DNA of 64,000 nt from Paludibacteraceae bacterium (GTDB taxonomy: Bacteria; Bacteroidota; Bacteroidia; Bacteroidales; Paludibacteraceae): positions 1 through 64,000 of the forward strand of contig CAJOIR010000007.1 of the NCBI GenBank assembly GCA_905234685.1, in the 5' to 3' direction. Made by a program: the position numbers and the translations under genes. The notes below the pieces were generated by a model, which did not search any database, was not told the origin of the DNA, and saw only the letters and a program-made list of their open reading frames with translations. Within the stretch, counting starts at the first letter, position 1. Every line of letters begins with the position of its first letter. Positions 6,865 through 15,550 of the stretch are shown one piece after another.

Positions 6865-8496
6865 CTATATTCGTTTGCCATGCAGTTTGGTTAGGTTGAG
6901 TTCGCTGAGTGGAGAATGCGGGTCATTCCCGCAAAAGGAGATGATCCGGCCGTCGTCACCCACTTCCGCCAGCGGAGTGTCGTCTGACAGGATGAGCCAG
7001 TGTGCATCGCCACCGGTATAAGGTATTGCGGCAAAACCACCGTCCTCGTGGTAATTGAGGATGTAACTTATCAGGTCCTCAAGCGTAGCAAAGTACGCCC
7101 GGTTAATCCGCAGTTCCTTGTTTATATAATCGTCCGCCGCACAAACACTTCCGCGGGTATAAAGCAAATCATTTACTATTTGTTCATTTGCCTGCTGTTC
7201 TGCCATTTTTCTGCGGCGGGCTTGGTAGTCTTCCAGTTCAAAGGCTTTGCGTTCAAGGTCATCGATATAATACTCCATGTCGCTGTCCTGTCCGTGGTCG
7301 TGCGCTACGGCTGCACAGAGCAGTTTGCAGAAATGCTTTGCATCCAATTTGCGCCCTGTGATGGTCTGTATTGTACCCTCCGGATTATTCTGAAAATATC
7401 GGCACGCGGCATCTACATTCTCTCCCTGACGAATGACAACATGGAGGCTATAACTATCAATGGTAGCAAAGGGTTCCCTGCCATCGTAACCAAAGTTATA
7501 CTTCCTGCCCTTATATCTCAGCTGCGCTTTCTCGCCGTCTAAATAGAGGCGGGCTTCATCATCCTCGTAAATGGTTATTCCTTCCTCTTCTGGGGGTTCA
7601 TCTTTTTGCGCGTACGCTTTCTCCAATTCGCGGAGATTGAAGTCTTTCTTGCCAGAGCGGAGGGCATAAGCGAGCATAGCACAGAAGGTCTTGGTGTCAC
7701 ATGGACGGCCGAAAGGCGTGAAGGTGTGTCCGGATTTCCAGTCATCGGCATAGGCGGCAAGCACCGCGCCGTTGGTGCCATGGATACGCAAGACTGCATG
7801 TTTGCGGCCATAGCCACCGGGCCAGAACAGATACAGTGCATTCGCTTCTTCCACATTGTCATTCAAGTGGTATTTATGTCCATCGACAATGATATAGAGT
7901 ATTTCATACTCGTAGTGGTGTTGCTCCCTGCCGCCGGGCTCGTCGCCGTAACGACCGAACTCAATGCCATCTTCAGAATACCACACTTCGCGTGTATCGT
8001 AGCGGGTGAGTTCATCCACCATACGCTCCAAATCGTCTATCTGCCAGTCGTATCCATGGTCAATGGCTGTGCTGAGTAGCATACAGAAAGTCTTTGCGTT
8101 ATGCTTATGACCGGTGATAGTTTGGCACAAATACTTCGGGTTCTTTACAAACTCCCTGCACTCGTCCTCCACGAGGAACGAGTTGTGTATATATGCCACC
8201 GCCTCACCTTTCTTGAGAATAATCGCCATCGGCTCGTAGCCGTGCCCGCTGAAGGTGTAGTCCTCACCGTTGTAGCGCAGTTTGAGCGTGTCGCCATCGT
8301 AGAAGAGTTTACGCACATAATCTTCATATATGACGTTGCCGGGTCTTTGTCTTCTTTCCTCCTCGTTTGAGCAAGGTTCTGTTTCAGAAGTTTCTGTAGT
8401 TTCAGTGGCAACGGGATTATCCTGTGTCTTTCTACGATTGGTATAATAGTAGTATGCCACAGCACCGATGATTATCAGACAGATAAACGTTATCAT
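6865..8496 (-). CDS. Membrane-anchored protein with three copies of an unknown module
   Basis: 543 aa, family not recognised. One N-terminal membrane segment (about residues 2-17), a short basic stretch and an acidic linker, then three imperfect tandem modules of about 110-130 residues. Each has a beta-rich start (for example LYLDGEKAQLRYKGRKYNFG) and ends with a conserved T/R-x-DAKxFCxLL-type helix: HNAKTFCMLLSTA, CDTKTFCAMLAYA and DAKHFCKLLCAA, followed in modules 1 and 3 by DDLER. A different C-terminal region of about 110 residues closes the protein. The start ATG fits the membrane segment. The modules are probably outside or at the inner membrane; function unknown. Confidence 0.75.
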   Translation of the reverse strand: MITFICLIIIGAVAYYYYTNRRKTQDNPVATETTETSETEPCSNEEERRQRPGNVIYEDYVRKLFYDGDTLKLRYNGEDYTFSGHGYEPMAIILKKGEAVAYIHNSFLVEDECREFVKNPKYLCQTITGHKHNAKTFCMLLSTAIDHGYDWQIDDLERMVDELTRYDTREVWYSEDGIEFGRYGDEPGGREQHHYEYEILYIIVDGHKYHLNDNVEEANALYLFWPGGYGRKHAVLRIHGTNGAVLAAYADDWKSGHTFTPFGRPCDTKTFCAMLAYALRSGKKDFNLRELEKAYAQKDEPPEEEGITIYEDDEARLYLDGEKAQLRYKGRKYNFGYDGREPFATIDSYSLHVVIRQGENVDAACRYFQNNPEGTIQTITGRKLDAKHFCKLLCAAVAHDHGQDSDMEYYIDDLERKAFELEDYQARRRKMAEQQANEQIVNDLLYTRGSVCAADDYINKELRINRAYFATLEDLISYILNYHEDGGFAAIPYTGGDAHWLILSDDTPLAEVGDDGRIISFCGNDPHSPLSELNLTKLHGKRI

Positions 8497-8502
8497 CTAA
8501 TT

Positions 8503-8540
8503 ATTTACGATTTGGTCATTTACGATTTGGTCATTTATCA
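8503..8540. repeat. 15-bp tandem duplication
   Basis: ATTTACGATTTGGTC occurs twice without a gap (8503-8517 and 8518-8532), followed by a partial ATTTATCATT. It lies in the 114-nt gap directly upstream of the triplicated-module gene. No other signal is seen in the gap. Confidence 0.85.
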
Positions 8541-8610
8541 TTATTATATTGATTTCGCCAACAACTCAATAGTCCAATGACGAAATAAATGATAAAATAT
8601 CAAAATGGGT

Positions 8611-9219
8611 TCATGGGCAGGTGGTGAGAAGATTGGCGCATATCCACTTTTCATCCATCCAACCGAAAACCGACACAAAAGGTTTTTTCCACTCTTTTTC
8701 TTCTTCGTTTTGAGGCTCTCCCCACATCCAATCATTCGGGTTGGTGCGACATAGTACACGTCGTGTTTTGGGGTCAGCATCAAGCACATCAAGCGAACAC
8801 TCAACCTTAAGGCAAAAATCCACCCTTTTGCCTTTGGATTCCCTGTAGAGAGGGATGGCTTCACCTGCATAGTTGCGGGTGGAGAACGATACGGAGTCGG
8901 TTTGTATGACAGGGTACCGAATACCTTCAAAGGGGTCTTTGTAAAGAGAAGGTGCGGGTACTTCGTTGCCGTTTTCGTCCTCGACGAAAATGGTTTCTTC
9001 TTCATCCAGGCACCAATGAGAGAGTACTATCCAGCGATTATCATGCAAAGGATAAAGCATCCCTTCGAAGACATAACCTGCATAATCGAAGACGAGACTG
9101 AAGGCTGTTTCGTTGTTGCACTCAGCGGGCAACTCCTGTATTTTAGTCAGAGCCGGCTTCACTGCATTGACAACACAAGACAGAAATATTATACCTACTA
9201 AAAATAATGTTTTCTTCAT
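8611..9219 (-). CDS. Secreted hypothetical protein
   Basis: 202 aa from the ATG at 9219; an in-frame upstream ATG at 9237 would put six polar residues before the signal peptide and is less likely. The signal peptide is MKKTLFLVGIIFLSCVVNA. The mature part is acidic, with several tryptophans, and reads like two small beta domains: one with WIVLSHWCLDEEETIFV and one near the C-terminus with FGWMDEKWICANLL, a pattern seen in SH3-like cell-wall or periplasmic domains. I do not recognise a named family. Neighbours on both sides are also uncharacterised and in the same direction. Confidence 0.65.
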   Translation of the reverse strand: MKKTLFLVGIIFLSCVVNAVKPALTKIQELPAECNNETAFSLVFDYAGYVFEGMLYPLHDNRWIVLSHWCLDEEETIFVEDENGNEVPAPSLYKDPFEGIRYPVIQTDSVSFSTRNYAGEAIPLYRESKGKRVDFCLKVECSLDVLDADPKTRRVLCRTNPNDWMWGEPQNEEEKEWKKPFVSVFGWMDEKWICANLLTTCP

Positions 9220-9244
9220 TGAAATATCAATTACCAATTGTCAA

Positions 9245-9706
9245 CTAAAATTTCCGTCCTGCTCCGCCTCCGAAAGAGCCTCCCCCGCCCCATGAGCCTG
9301 AGCCTCCCGAACCACCTGAGCCATGGCCGCGATTTGTATGGTTGTTATGTTTGTCAGGTTTAATCTCGGGTACAGTGGCATGGGCCGAGTCGGTATAACC
9401 GCACTCACTGCAACTGAACCAATTCTCCTCGCTCGTGCCATGACGGTGTGAGCGGCTGAACATAACGGTGTTGTGCCTGCCGCAAACAGGGCAGTTCGTC
9501 TTGCGTGTGCAAAGGAAATAGATTATTGCAAGGGGCCACAAGACCGGGCAAAAAATGCCTGCCGTAGCCAGCATCTGGGCATGCTCTCGCCTGCGCCAAA
9601 TGTAGGCTGCGGTGTTCTCTTCAGGGCGTTTCTTGCGGAAAGTGGGTATCAGATACAAGAAACCGAGTACAAAACCAGCCAAACTATACCAGAGGAAGAA
9701 TTTCAT
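9245..9706 (-). CDS. Membrane protein with zinc-ribbon and glycine-rich tail
   Basis: 153 aa. Two N-terminal hydrophobic segments (about residues 3-20 and 45-65) are followed by a four-cysteine zinc ribbon, CPVCGRH at about 73 and CSECGY at about 99, then a His/Gly/Ser-rich tail ending GGGGSFGGGAGRKF. The ribbon plus GGGxFGGGxAG tail resembles the C-terminal part of TPM/YgcG-type proteins, but the TPM domain itself is absent. Probably a small inner-membrane protein with a cytoplasmic metal-binding domain; the role is unknown. It lies between the secreted hypothetical protein and the large B-repeat protein. Confidence 0.7.
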   Translation of the reverse strand: MKFFLWYSLAGFVLGFLYLIPTFRKKRPEENTAAYIWRRREHAQMLATAGIFCPVLWPLAIIYFLCTRKTNCPVCGRHNTVMFSRSHRHGTSEENWFSCSECGYTDSAHATVPEIKPDKHNNHTNRGHGSGGSGGSGSWGGGGSFGGGAGRKF

Positions 9707-9713
9707 GATTGGG

Positions 9714-9738
9714 CTAATGGGTTAAAAGGTTAAAGTTG
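9714..9738. repeat. GGTTAAAA repeat overlapping a stop codon
   Basis: GGGTTAAAAGGTTAAAG lies between two minus-strand genes, and its TTA (9730-9732) is the stop codon of the large secreted protein. Same word family as 41561-41612. Confidence 0.6.
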
Positions 9739-12700
9739 AGTTTCATTGCCGAGCAGGTTGTATGTTTTGCCGTTGCGTTCAATGTAAATAATGCCGTCAC
9801 GAAGAATTTTGTGTGCAGCCGGTAATGTCTGCGCATCAATAGAGTTGATACCGGTAGTACCCTCCTTAAACATGGCGGTGACAGATATGTTTTTGCCATC
9901 TTCAACTATGAGGAAATACGGGTTCTTTGTTTTACCATCGGACCATTGTACAAACTCATAGCCTGCGGTAGGAACGGCAGTGATAGTCAGTTCGGTGCCT
10001 TCAGCGTACCAACCAGAAGTAAAGTCAGCGATAGAGCCTTGTCCTTCGGTAGCATTGGCATTTATGATTGCACCTGTCTGCGTGAGACTGTTGTCGATTT
10101 CCACAATCGGGTCAAGATATACATCATGTGCCGGCATAATCATCAGACGCGGGTTGTCTGTGTTACCGTCCGACCAGCGTACGAACTTATATCCCGCAGT
10201 GGGATAAGCACGCAGGTCAAAGTATGTTCCTTCATAGAAGGAAAGACCGAATACACTCGTCAAGCAGAGACTCGCAAGAGAAGGAGTGATATAATTGATC
10301 TCGTACTGCGGTGAGTCGTCGTTGACGGATATGTAGAAATGACTGATAGAGCCGCCCGTAACACTTGCATTATTCAAGCCCAGTACAGTGCTTTGATCAG
10401 TCTTGTTCGATACTTTGTAGTTGTACTGATCGCTTGCGCCTTGCCCTGCTGACACATAGAGATTAGCGCCATCAACAACTAAAGCCGGTGTTTTGCTACT
10501 GAGCAGGAGTGCTTTGTCAATATTGCTTTTGCCCCAATCTGTGGTATTTTTGTGATTCAGATATAAATCCATGTGTCCGGTTACGGTCAGCACATCCGAC
10601 AGGTTCGCCGCATACATATTTTGTGCAGTAACCGTCAAGCCATGCCATGTAGAGCCGGTGAAGGTAATCCCTTTATGCGAAACGATGGCATTGCGAAGAA
10701 CATTGTCGGTTGTGGTACAGGTTGCACTGATGTTATGATTGCTCAAGTTCACTGTCAGCGGACCGGAAGTAACCAAATCCTCAATAAAGCCGTCGTTTGA
10801 GATGTTGTACGTTGCATCTTTCATAACTGTCAGCGTACGCGTGGCATCATCGTAGTTCCATACACCGTCTCCAAGTATGTCCGCCGAGTTGGAACCTGTT
10901 ACCTGCGTACCGCATACATAAAGCATATATGCGTCTGCAGGCGGTTGTTTACGGAAGTGTGCGGTGAGGGTTTCATCTGCCGTTACTGTCCACTCCGAAA
11001 TCCGACCTTGTACTTGTCCGTTAGCTGTAGTCCAATACAAGAACTCATATCCAGTTTTCGGTGTGGCAGAGATTTTCACTGTCTGTCCTTTTTCCAATTG
11101 CAATCCGCCTCCGCTGACAGTTCCCATGGTCTCATCGGCAGAAACGACACGGATATCGTAGTAGTTGACAACCTCTTCCGGGAAGAACAGTGCGGTGTAG
11201 GTTGCATCTTCGGTGACGGTGATGGTGCGTGTGGCATCAGTAAAGCCGTCCTCATACCAGCGGTCGAAATAATATCCCGGGTTGGGAGTGGCGGTGACAG
11301 TCAGTTTGGTTCCTTCTTCATATATGCCGTCTCCCGCTCCGCTTATCGAGCCCCACTCCTTTCCGTTGGTTCGAATAAATATATAATACTTTGTTATATC
11401 CGGATCAACCTTAATAATATCGTGGTTTTTGAAAGAGCCTGTTTTGATGTGCGCATTGACGACACTGCCGTATGCACAATCCACCACAGGTTTGGTGCCC
11501 ATTGCATAGAACCAACTGTTGTTAACCCACATATCGTGACATTTGACAGCAGAGGTATGACGATCTGTATTATTGTTCACCTTCAAATTCAGACGGTTGG
11601 AAACAACTAATTGATTATTATCCCCGATGTTAATACCTGGATCGAACATTCCATCAACAAGAACTAGCGGAGCATCTTCTTCTGTTAAGGAGTAGTTGGA
11701 AGTAGTAATGTGAAGGTCGCCATTCTCGCCATTGATACATACTAAATCCCAAATCTTTCCGCCATCCACTTGTATGCAAAGGTTAAAATCTTTATATTCA
11801 ATCCAGCCCGGAATGTAGTACTTTTCTGAATCATACCTTTTGTCCAAATGAAGCGTGTTTGTAGCATAATCGAACCACACTTTGCAATTCCCGTTCAACA
11901 GATCGTTGCAGTTGTCTTTGGTCACTTTAACTTTCGCAACTGTTATATCAGGTTCATAACGCAGTTCCACCATGCTACGGGCGTAAGCATCGTTAGCGGC
12001 ACTGAGACAAGTACTTACAGGAGTCTCTACCTTGTTGATATAGATCTTGATATTGGGGTCTAAATTGTTGAAGAACCCGTCATGGCTCTCCTGATCCCTG
12101 AATGACAATCCGTAGATTAAAGCATTGCGGAATTTGCTTTGAGGCTTAATGTCAGACCATCCATAGTAAAGTCCGATATGCGAGGAAAGAGTATTAGTAG
12201 AGCCGAATGTTCCATCGTACACATTCAAGTCAAAATATATAGGGCGGGTAAAATATATGTTATACCATGTAGTTCCGTGCATCAACTCTTTTCCGTTTAA
12301 TGTGTTATTGTAGTCGGAGATTGTTCCTCCATACATATTCAGCGTAAAGTAATGTCCGACAGTATAGTCAGTCACTTTTTCCCCTGCTTGTTGGGAGTAG
12401 TATTCATACGGTCCGAACTGACCTACTATAACCGAGCAATGCGATGACGCAGAGCCATTAAAGGTGGTCTGAATGCTACCTCCATACAGATTGACGGTAG
12501 ATGCGCCAATGTTATATATCGTCCATCCCGGAACATTACAGAATACGGAGCAAAGGTAATTACCGTTGTCTGATATTTTTCTATCACAAACTATTTTACC
12601 CCCTGTACGGCTGTTTATAATGTTAATGACAGTTTTATTGGAGAGATAAAAAAGACAAACCAGACCGACTGACTCATTTGAAGTCTTTGTCAGCGTATAT

Positions 12701-12969
12701 CCGTTTAAATCCAATGTTCTTTCCACTTCGGCAGGAATGACAAAATCATTTATATCATCATCCTGATTGATAGAGATATTTGCTGTCAAGCGGATGGTAT
12801 CATCAGATGCTAAATCCACTTTTGATACAGGGTCTTTTCCATGTGTCAGGAGCGAATACAGTTCTTTGACTGTGCTTGCCTGATAAACAGCAGCGTTGAT
12901 TTTGATGTTTGACACGCATAGCATCAGTGCTATAAGAATGAGAGATAAATAACAAGGAATACGCTTCAT
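9730..12969 (-). CDS. Large secreted protein with InlB-type B repeats
   Basis: 1079 aa from the ATG at 12969, chosen because MKRIPCYLSLILIALMLCVSNIKINA is a signal peptide; an upstream ATG at 13026 only adds a polar extension. Residues about 30-330 look like a right-handed beta-helix. At least four Listeria/Bacteroides B-repeat (flg_new) domains follow, seen by GYYFDRWYEDG, GYEFLYWTTANG, GYKFVRWSDGN and GYEFVQWSDGK. The C-terminus, HKILRDGIIYIERNGKTYNLLG, matches that of the next gene and looks like a sorting or anchoring tail. It also holds the G-DILGDG-TRTLTV module shared with the next gene. Probably a surface adhesin-like protein; substrate unknown. The stop codon falls in a repeat. Confidence 0.85.
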   Translation of the reverse strand: MKRIPCYLSLILIALMLCVSNIKINAAVYQASTVKELYSLLTHGKDPVSKVDLASDDTIRLTANISINQDDDINDFVIPAEVERTLDLNGYTLTKTSNESVGLVCLFYLSNKTVINIINSRTGGKIVCDRKISDNGNYLCSVFCNVPGWTIYNIGASTVNLYGGSIQTTFNGSASSHCSVIVGQFGPYEYYSQQAGEKVTDYTVGHYFTLNMYGGTISDYNNTLNGKELMHGTTWYNIYFTRPIYFDLNVYDGTFGSTNTLSSHIGLYYGWSDIKPQSKFRNALIYGLSFRDQESHDGFFNNLDPNIKIYINKVETPVSTCLSAANDAYARSMVELRYEPDITVAKVKVTKDNCNDLLNGNCKVWFDYATNTLHLDKRYDSEKYYIPGWIEYKDFNLCIQVDGGKIWDLVCINGENGDLHITTSNYSLTEEDAPLVLVDGMFDPGINIGDNNQLVVSNRLNLKVNNNTDRHTSAVKCHDMWVNNSWFYAMGTKPVVDCAYGSVVNAHIKTGSFKNHDIIKVDPDITKYYIFIRTNGKEWGSISGAGDGIYEEGTKLTVTATPNPGYYFDRWYEDGFTDATRTITVTEDATYTALFFPEEVVNYYDIRVVSADETMGTVSGGGLQLEKGQTVKISATPKTGYEFLYWTTANGQVQGRISEWTVTADETLTAHFRKQPPADAYMLYVCGTQVTGSNSADILGDGVWNYDDATRTLTVMKDATYNISNDGFIEDLVTSGPLTVNLSNHNISATCTTTDNVLRNAIVSHKGITFTGSTWHGLTVTAQNMYAANLSDVLTVTGHMDLYLNHKNTTDWGKSNIDKALLLSSKTPALVVDGANLYVSAGQGASDQYNYKVSNKTDQSTVLGLNNASVTGGSISHFYISVNDDSPQYEINYITPSLASLCLTSVFGLSFYEGTYFDLRAYPTAGYKFVRWSDGNTDNPRLMIMPAHDVYLDPIVEIDNSLTQTGAIINANATEGQGSIADFTSGWYAEGTELTITAVPTAGYEFVQWSDGKTKNPYFLIVEDGKNISVTAMFKEGTTGINSIDAQTLPAAHKILRDGIIYIERNGKTYNLLGNETQL

Positions 12970-13046
12970 ATTGATTAAATGTTGGTTATTTTTGTATATA
13001 TTATGTTTGTCGTAACGGCACAGCAAAATGAGTACGCCCTTCCGCG

Positions 13047-13823
13047 TCAGTTAAGTTCAGCACCAAGCAGATTTAAAGTTCTGCCGTCGGGCATCAGAAT
13101 AAGGACCTGACCATCACTCAATATCTTGCGGGGACCATGAATAGGTGTTGCAGATAAATCGTCAACAGCCGTGTATTCACTCGGGTCTATAATTACCCAT
13201 CTCGCAGAAGTGCCATCGGCATAGCATATGCCTCCTTTTGTATTGTTCACCACTCCCCCGGCGGGTGTAGTGATGGTAACGCCTTTTAAATCCAGTTTTT
13301 TCAGTGCAATTGCCATAGAAGAATTCACCATTTTCGCCTCTAGACGGGTAGAAATGACAGTAAGAGTATTCTCACACTGAATGGCGTACATGTCCTGTGC
13401 CGAGTTGCGCGAGAGCACATACAATTCGGCATCCTGTGTTACCGTCAGATTGGGGCACTCTATTCCAGAACCTGATATGTTGGCGGTAATAGTGAGCGTA
13501 GATGGCACGGCAGCTTCTATTTTTATGTCATCATAACTGTGTATTGAAGCCTTTATCTCAGCATCTCCCCGCAGAAGAATATGAAACTCTCTCTCGGTCT
13601 GGAATGAGACGAAACCCTTGCTAAGGCTATAAGAGAAACCCTGTTCAAGTATGAGAGTATTGGTAGAATACACATAACTTGCCTTACCGTCACCAAAGAT
13701 GTCGGCAGCATTTTCGGAATTCACCTCTTCGTTCATGCCGAAGATGATACCATAATACTCTTTTGCAAAAACACCGGTTGTCGCCGCTATCAGGACGAGT
13801 AATGTGAGTAGTCTTGTTTTCAT
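13047..13823 (-). CDS. Secreted protein related to the B-repeat protein
   Basis: 258 aa. Signal peptide MKTRLLTLLVLIAATTGVFA. Next comes a module starting YYGIIFGMNEEVNSENAADI with FGDGKASYVYSTNTLILEQG, which parallels the YMLYVCGTQV...DILGDG...TRTLTV segment of the neighbouring 1079-aa protein. The remainder is beta-rich repeats like a short beta-helix. The C-terminal GPRKILSDGQVLILMPDG.TLNLLG parallels the neighbour's C-terminus. The two genes probably arose by duplication of a module and are exported and sorted by the same route. The gap between them is 77 nt. Function unknown; surface exposure is inferred. Confidence 0.8.
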   Translation of the reverse strand: MKTRLLTLLVLIAATTGVFAKEYYGIIFGMNEEVNSENAADIFGDGKASYVYSTNTLILEQGFSYSLSKGFVSFQTEREFHILLRGDAEIKASIHSYDDIKIEAAVPSTLTITANISGSGIECPNLTVTQDAELYVLSRNSAQDMYAIQCENTLTVISTRLEAKMVNSSMAIALKKLDLKGVTITTPAGGVVNNTKGGICYADGTSARWVIIDPSEYTAVDDLSATPIHGPRKILSDGQVLILMPDGRTLNLLGAELN

Positions 13824-13904
13824 TTGTTAGTAAATGTTATTGAGTGAATATTATTAAACTATTTTTCATATCATTCATATCATAGAAATATTATATTAAG
13901 ACTG

Positions 13905-15332
13905 CTACTTGATACGCTCTTTGAAGAACGTCATTATCATGCTTGACCAGTTGGCAGGATAATCATGTTGCATCTCTGGATAGAAATGATACTCCTTGTC
14001 CGTACTTTTCAGATTGTTGTACGGAGCTATGTTTGTATGTGGAGGACAAGTGCCGTCCTGCAGACCGCTGGTTGCCAGCACTGCGCATGAAATACGTGTC
14101 GCAAGGTTTTTAGTGTCGAAATATGAAAGAAACTTGTACATCTCCTCATCACTCATTGACCCTTTGTTTGCTTTCGCTGTCTCTGCAGGCCAACTGACAA
14201 TCTTGAAGTAATCAGGGAAATCTCCAAGAAAAGCCACATTTGGTGCAATGGCAGTAAACGGATAGTCGCTCAACGCAGCAGCAGCATAACTCAGAGCGCC
14301 GCCTTGGCTTGAGCCTTCTGCAAAGAGGTTGCTCATATCGCTCGTCGAGCGTGAAGCCATGAAGTTCACTGCCTGAACGCAATCCATGAATGCGCCACGG
14401 TAGTAATAACTGTCCTTGTCGCCAAAATGATAAGCAAACCAGTCACCATAGATATTCTCAAAGTCACCCTTGCCATCAGGCTCACGAGACGAGGCTGGAC
14501 GGTTGTTGAGATATTGTCCGCGATGTGACAGATAGAATTCAGCATATTGCGATGACCCACCTGAAGGACACTCCACCTTGCTCTTGGTGTTCTGACTGTC
14601 GTAGCCGTAGAAGTGCATGATGACAGGGTGCTTAGCGTCATCTTGAGGTTCACAATAATAGCCTCTTATTGTCACAGGCTCACCCGTAAGACCGTCTGGC
14701 ACAGACTGCATCTCAACAAGATACACTTTTCTGGTCGAACTGCTCTTCTTTGTTATCTCCGTCAGAGTGGCATTCATCTCTACTGCTGCAAGTTGTGCCT
14801 TTGCATCATCCCAAAACTTGTCATAGTCTGACTGCTTGTCTGGAGCTGACTCTATGTCGAAGGGGTCTATACCAAAGCAGAAAGTCTGATATTTCTTTGC
14901 ACCCGCCATTGCAATCTTTTTGTTGACAGCACAAGTGGCTTTATAGAATCCTGGAGCAAGATTCTCCTCAGTGGTAATAACAATGTCGGTTTTGGCATTT
15001 GCTGCTATCTCCTCCTTCTTCTCTATGGTTGTCACCTCCTTCTTTGTATCTGTAGATATCTTCACTTTAATTTCAGCAGTAACAGCAACCTTATTCGGGT
15101 TTTCTATATGAATGGTAATTTCAGGTTTGCCACTGAATATCCAGTCATCGGTCACGGGCACAGACAGAACAAACGGCTCAAGGTCGCCGACAGGCTCTAC
15201 CACTTTCGAAGTATCTTCCAGATTATTGTTTTCAGGATTATCTACTGGAGGCTTTTGCTCGTTGCATGATACCGACATAATGCTGAATGCCAGCATGGCA
15301 ATGAGCATCAAATTAACTTTTAAGTGTTTCAT
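13905..15332 (-). CDS. Acetyl xylan esterase / cephalosporin-C deacetylase family (CE7-like) lipoprotein
   Basis: 475 aa. Lipobox VSC with Cys23, so a lipoprotein. Residues about 45-165 are an extra beta-sandwich domain before the catalytic part. The alpha/beta hydrolase domain has the nucleophile Ser342 in GSSQGG, Asp426 in GLQDGTCPPHT and His456 in MQHDYP, the layout of the AXE1/CE7 family that removes acetyl groups from xylo-oligosaccharides. In Bacteroidales such enzymes help use acetylated plant glycans. It stands alone rather than in a SusCD locus. A promoter lies 39 nt upstream of the start. Confidence 0.88.
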   Translation of the reverse strand: MKHLKVNLMLIAMLAFSIMSVSCNEQKPPVDNPENNNLEDTSKVVEPVGDLEPFVLSVPVTDDWIFSGKPEITIHIENPNKVAVTAEIKVKISTDTKKEVTTIEKKEEIAANAKTDIVITTEENLAPGFYKATCAVNKKIAMAGAKKYQTFCFGIDPFDIESAPDKQSDYDKFWDDAKAQLAAVEMNATLTEITKKSSSTRKVYLVEMQSVPDGLTGEPVTIRGYYCEPQDDAKHPVIMHFYGYDSQNTKSKVECPSGGSSQYAEFYLSHRGQYLNNRPASSREPDGKGDFENIYGDWFAYHFGDKDSYYYRGAFMDCVQAVNFMASRSTSDMSNLFAEGSSQGGALSYAAAALSDYPFTAIAPNVAFLGDFPDYFKIVSWPAETAKANKGSMSDEEMYKFLSYFDTKNLATRISCAVLATSGLQDGTCPPHTNIAPYNNLKSTDKEYHFYPEMQHDYPANWSSMIMTFFKERIK

Positions 15333-15371
15333 TTTATTAGAGTTTTAGTTTGTGAACTTCATTATGCGCTG

Positions 15372-15403
15372 CAAAGTTAATAAACATTTTCGATAATTTC
15401 AAG
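15372..15403 (-). promoter_or_regulatory. Promoter of the acetyl xylan esterase gene
   Basis: On the minus strand, TAACTTTG (15372-15379) with CTTG (15400-15403) 20 nt upstream; the start codon is 39 nt downstream. Confidence 0.6.
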
Positions 15404-15443
15404 CAGAAAAATAATAAAAATCAAGTTGTTTGCAAACATGACT

Positions 15444-15475
15444 CTTGTGCAACTAAAAAAACTATAGTATCTTTG
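15444..15475 (+). promoter_or_regulatory. Promoter of hppA
   Basis: CTTG at 15444-15447 and TATCTTTG at 15468-15475 with a 20-nt spacer, followed by a 75-nt AT-rich leader with no recognisable riboswitch. Confidence 0.65.
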
Positions 15476-15550
15476 CACTTGACTATGTATTGTTACAAGA
15501 CATTATTGTATTTGTAGTATTACGTAATAGTTAATACGTTTAATCTTAAT

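Noticed and set aside
8544..9005. Open frame of 153 codons overlapping the secreted hypothetical gene
   Set aside because: It is a different frame on the same strand as a gene with a signal peptide; composition is basic and unlike a real protein.
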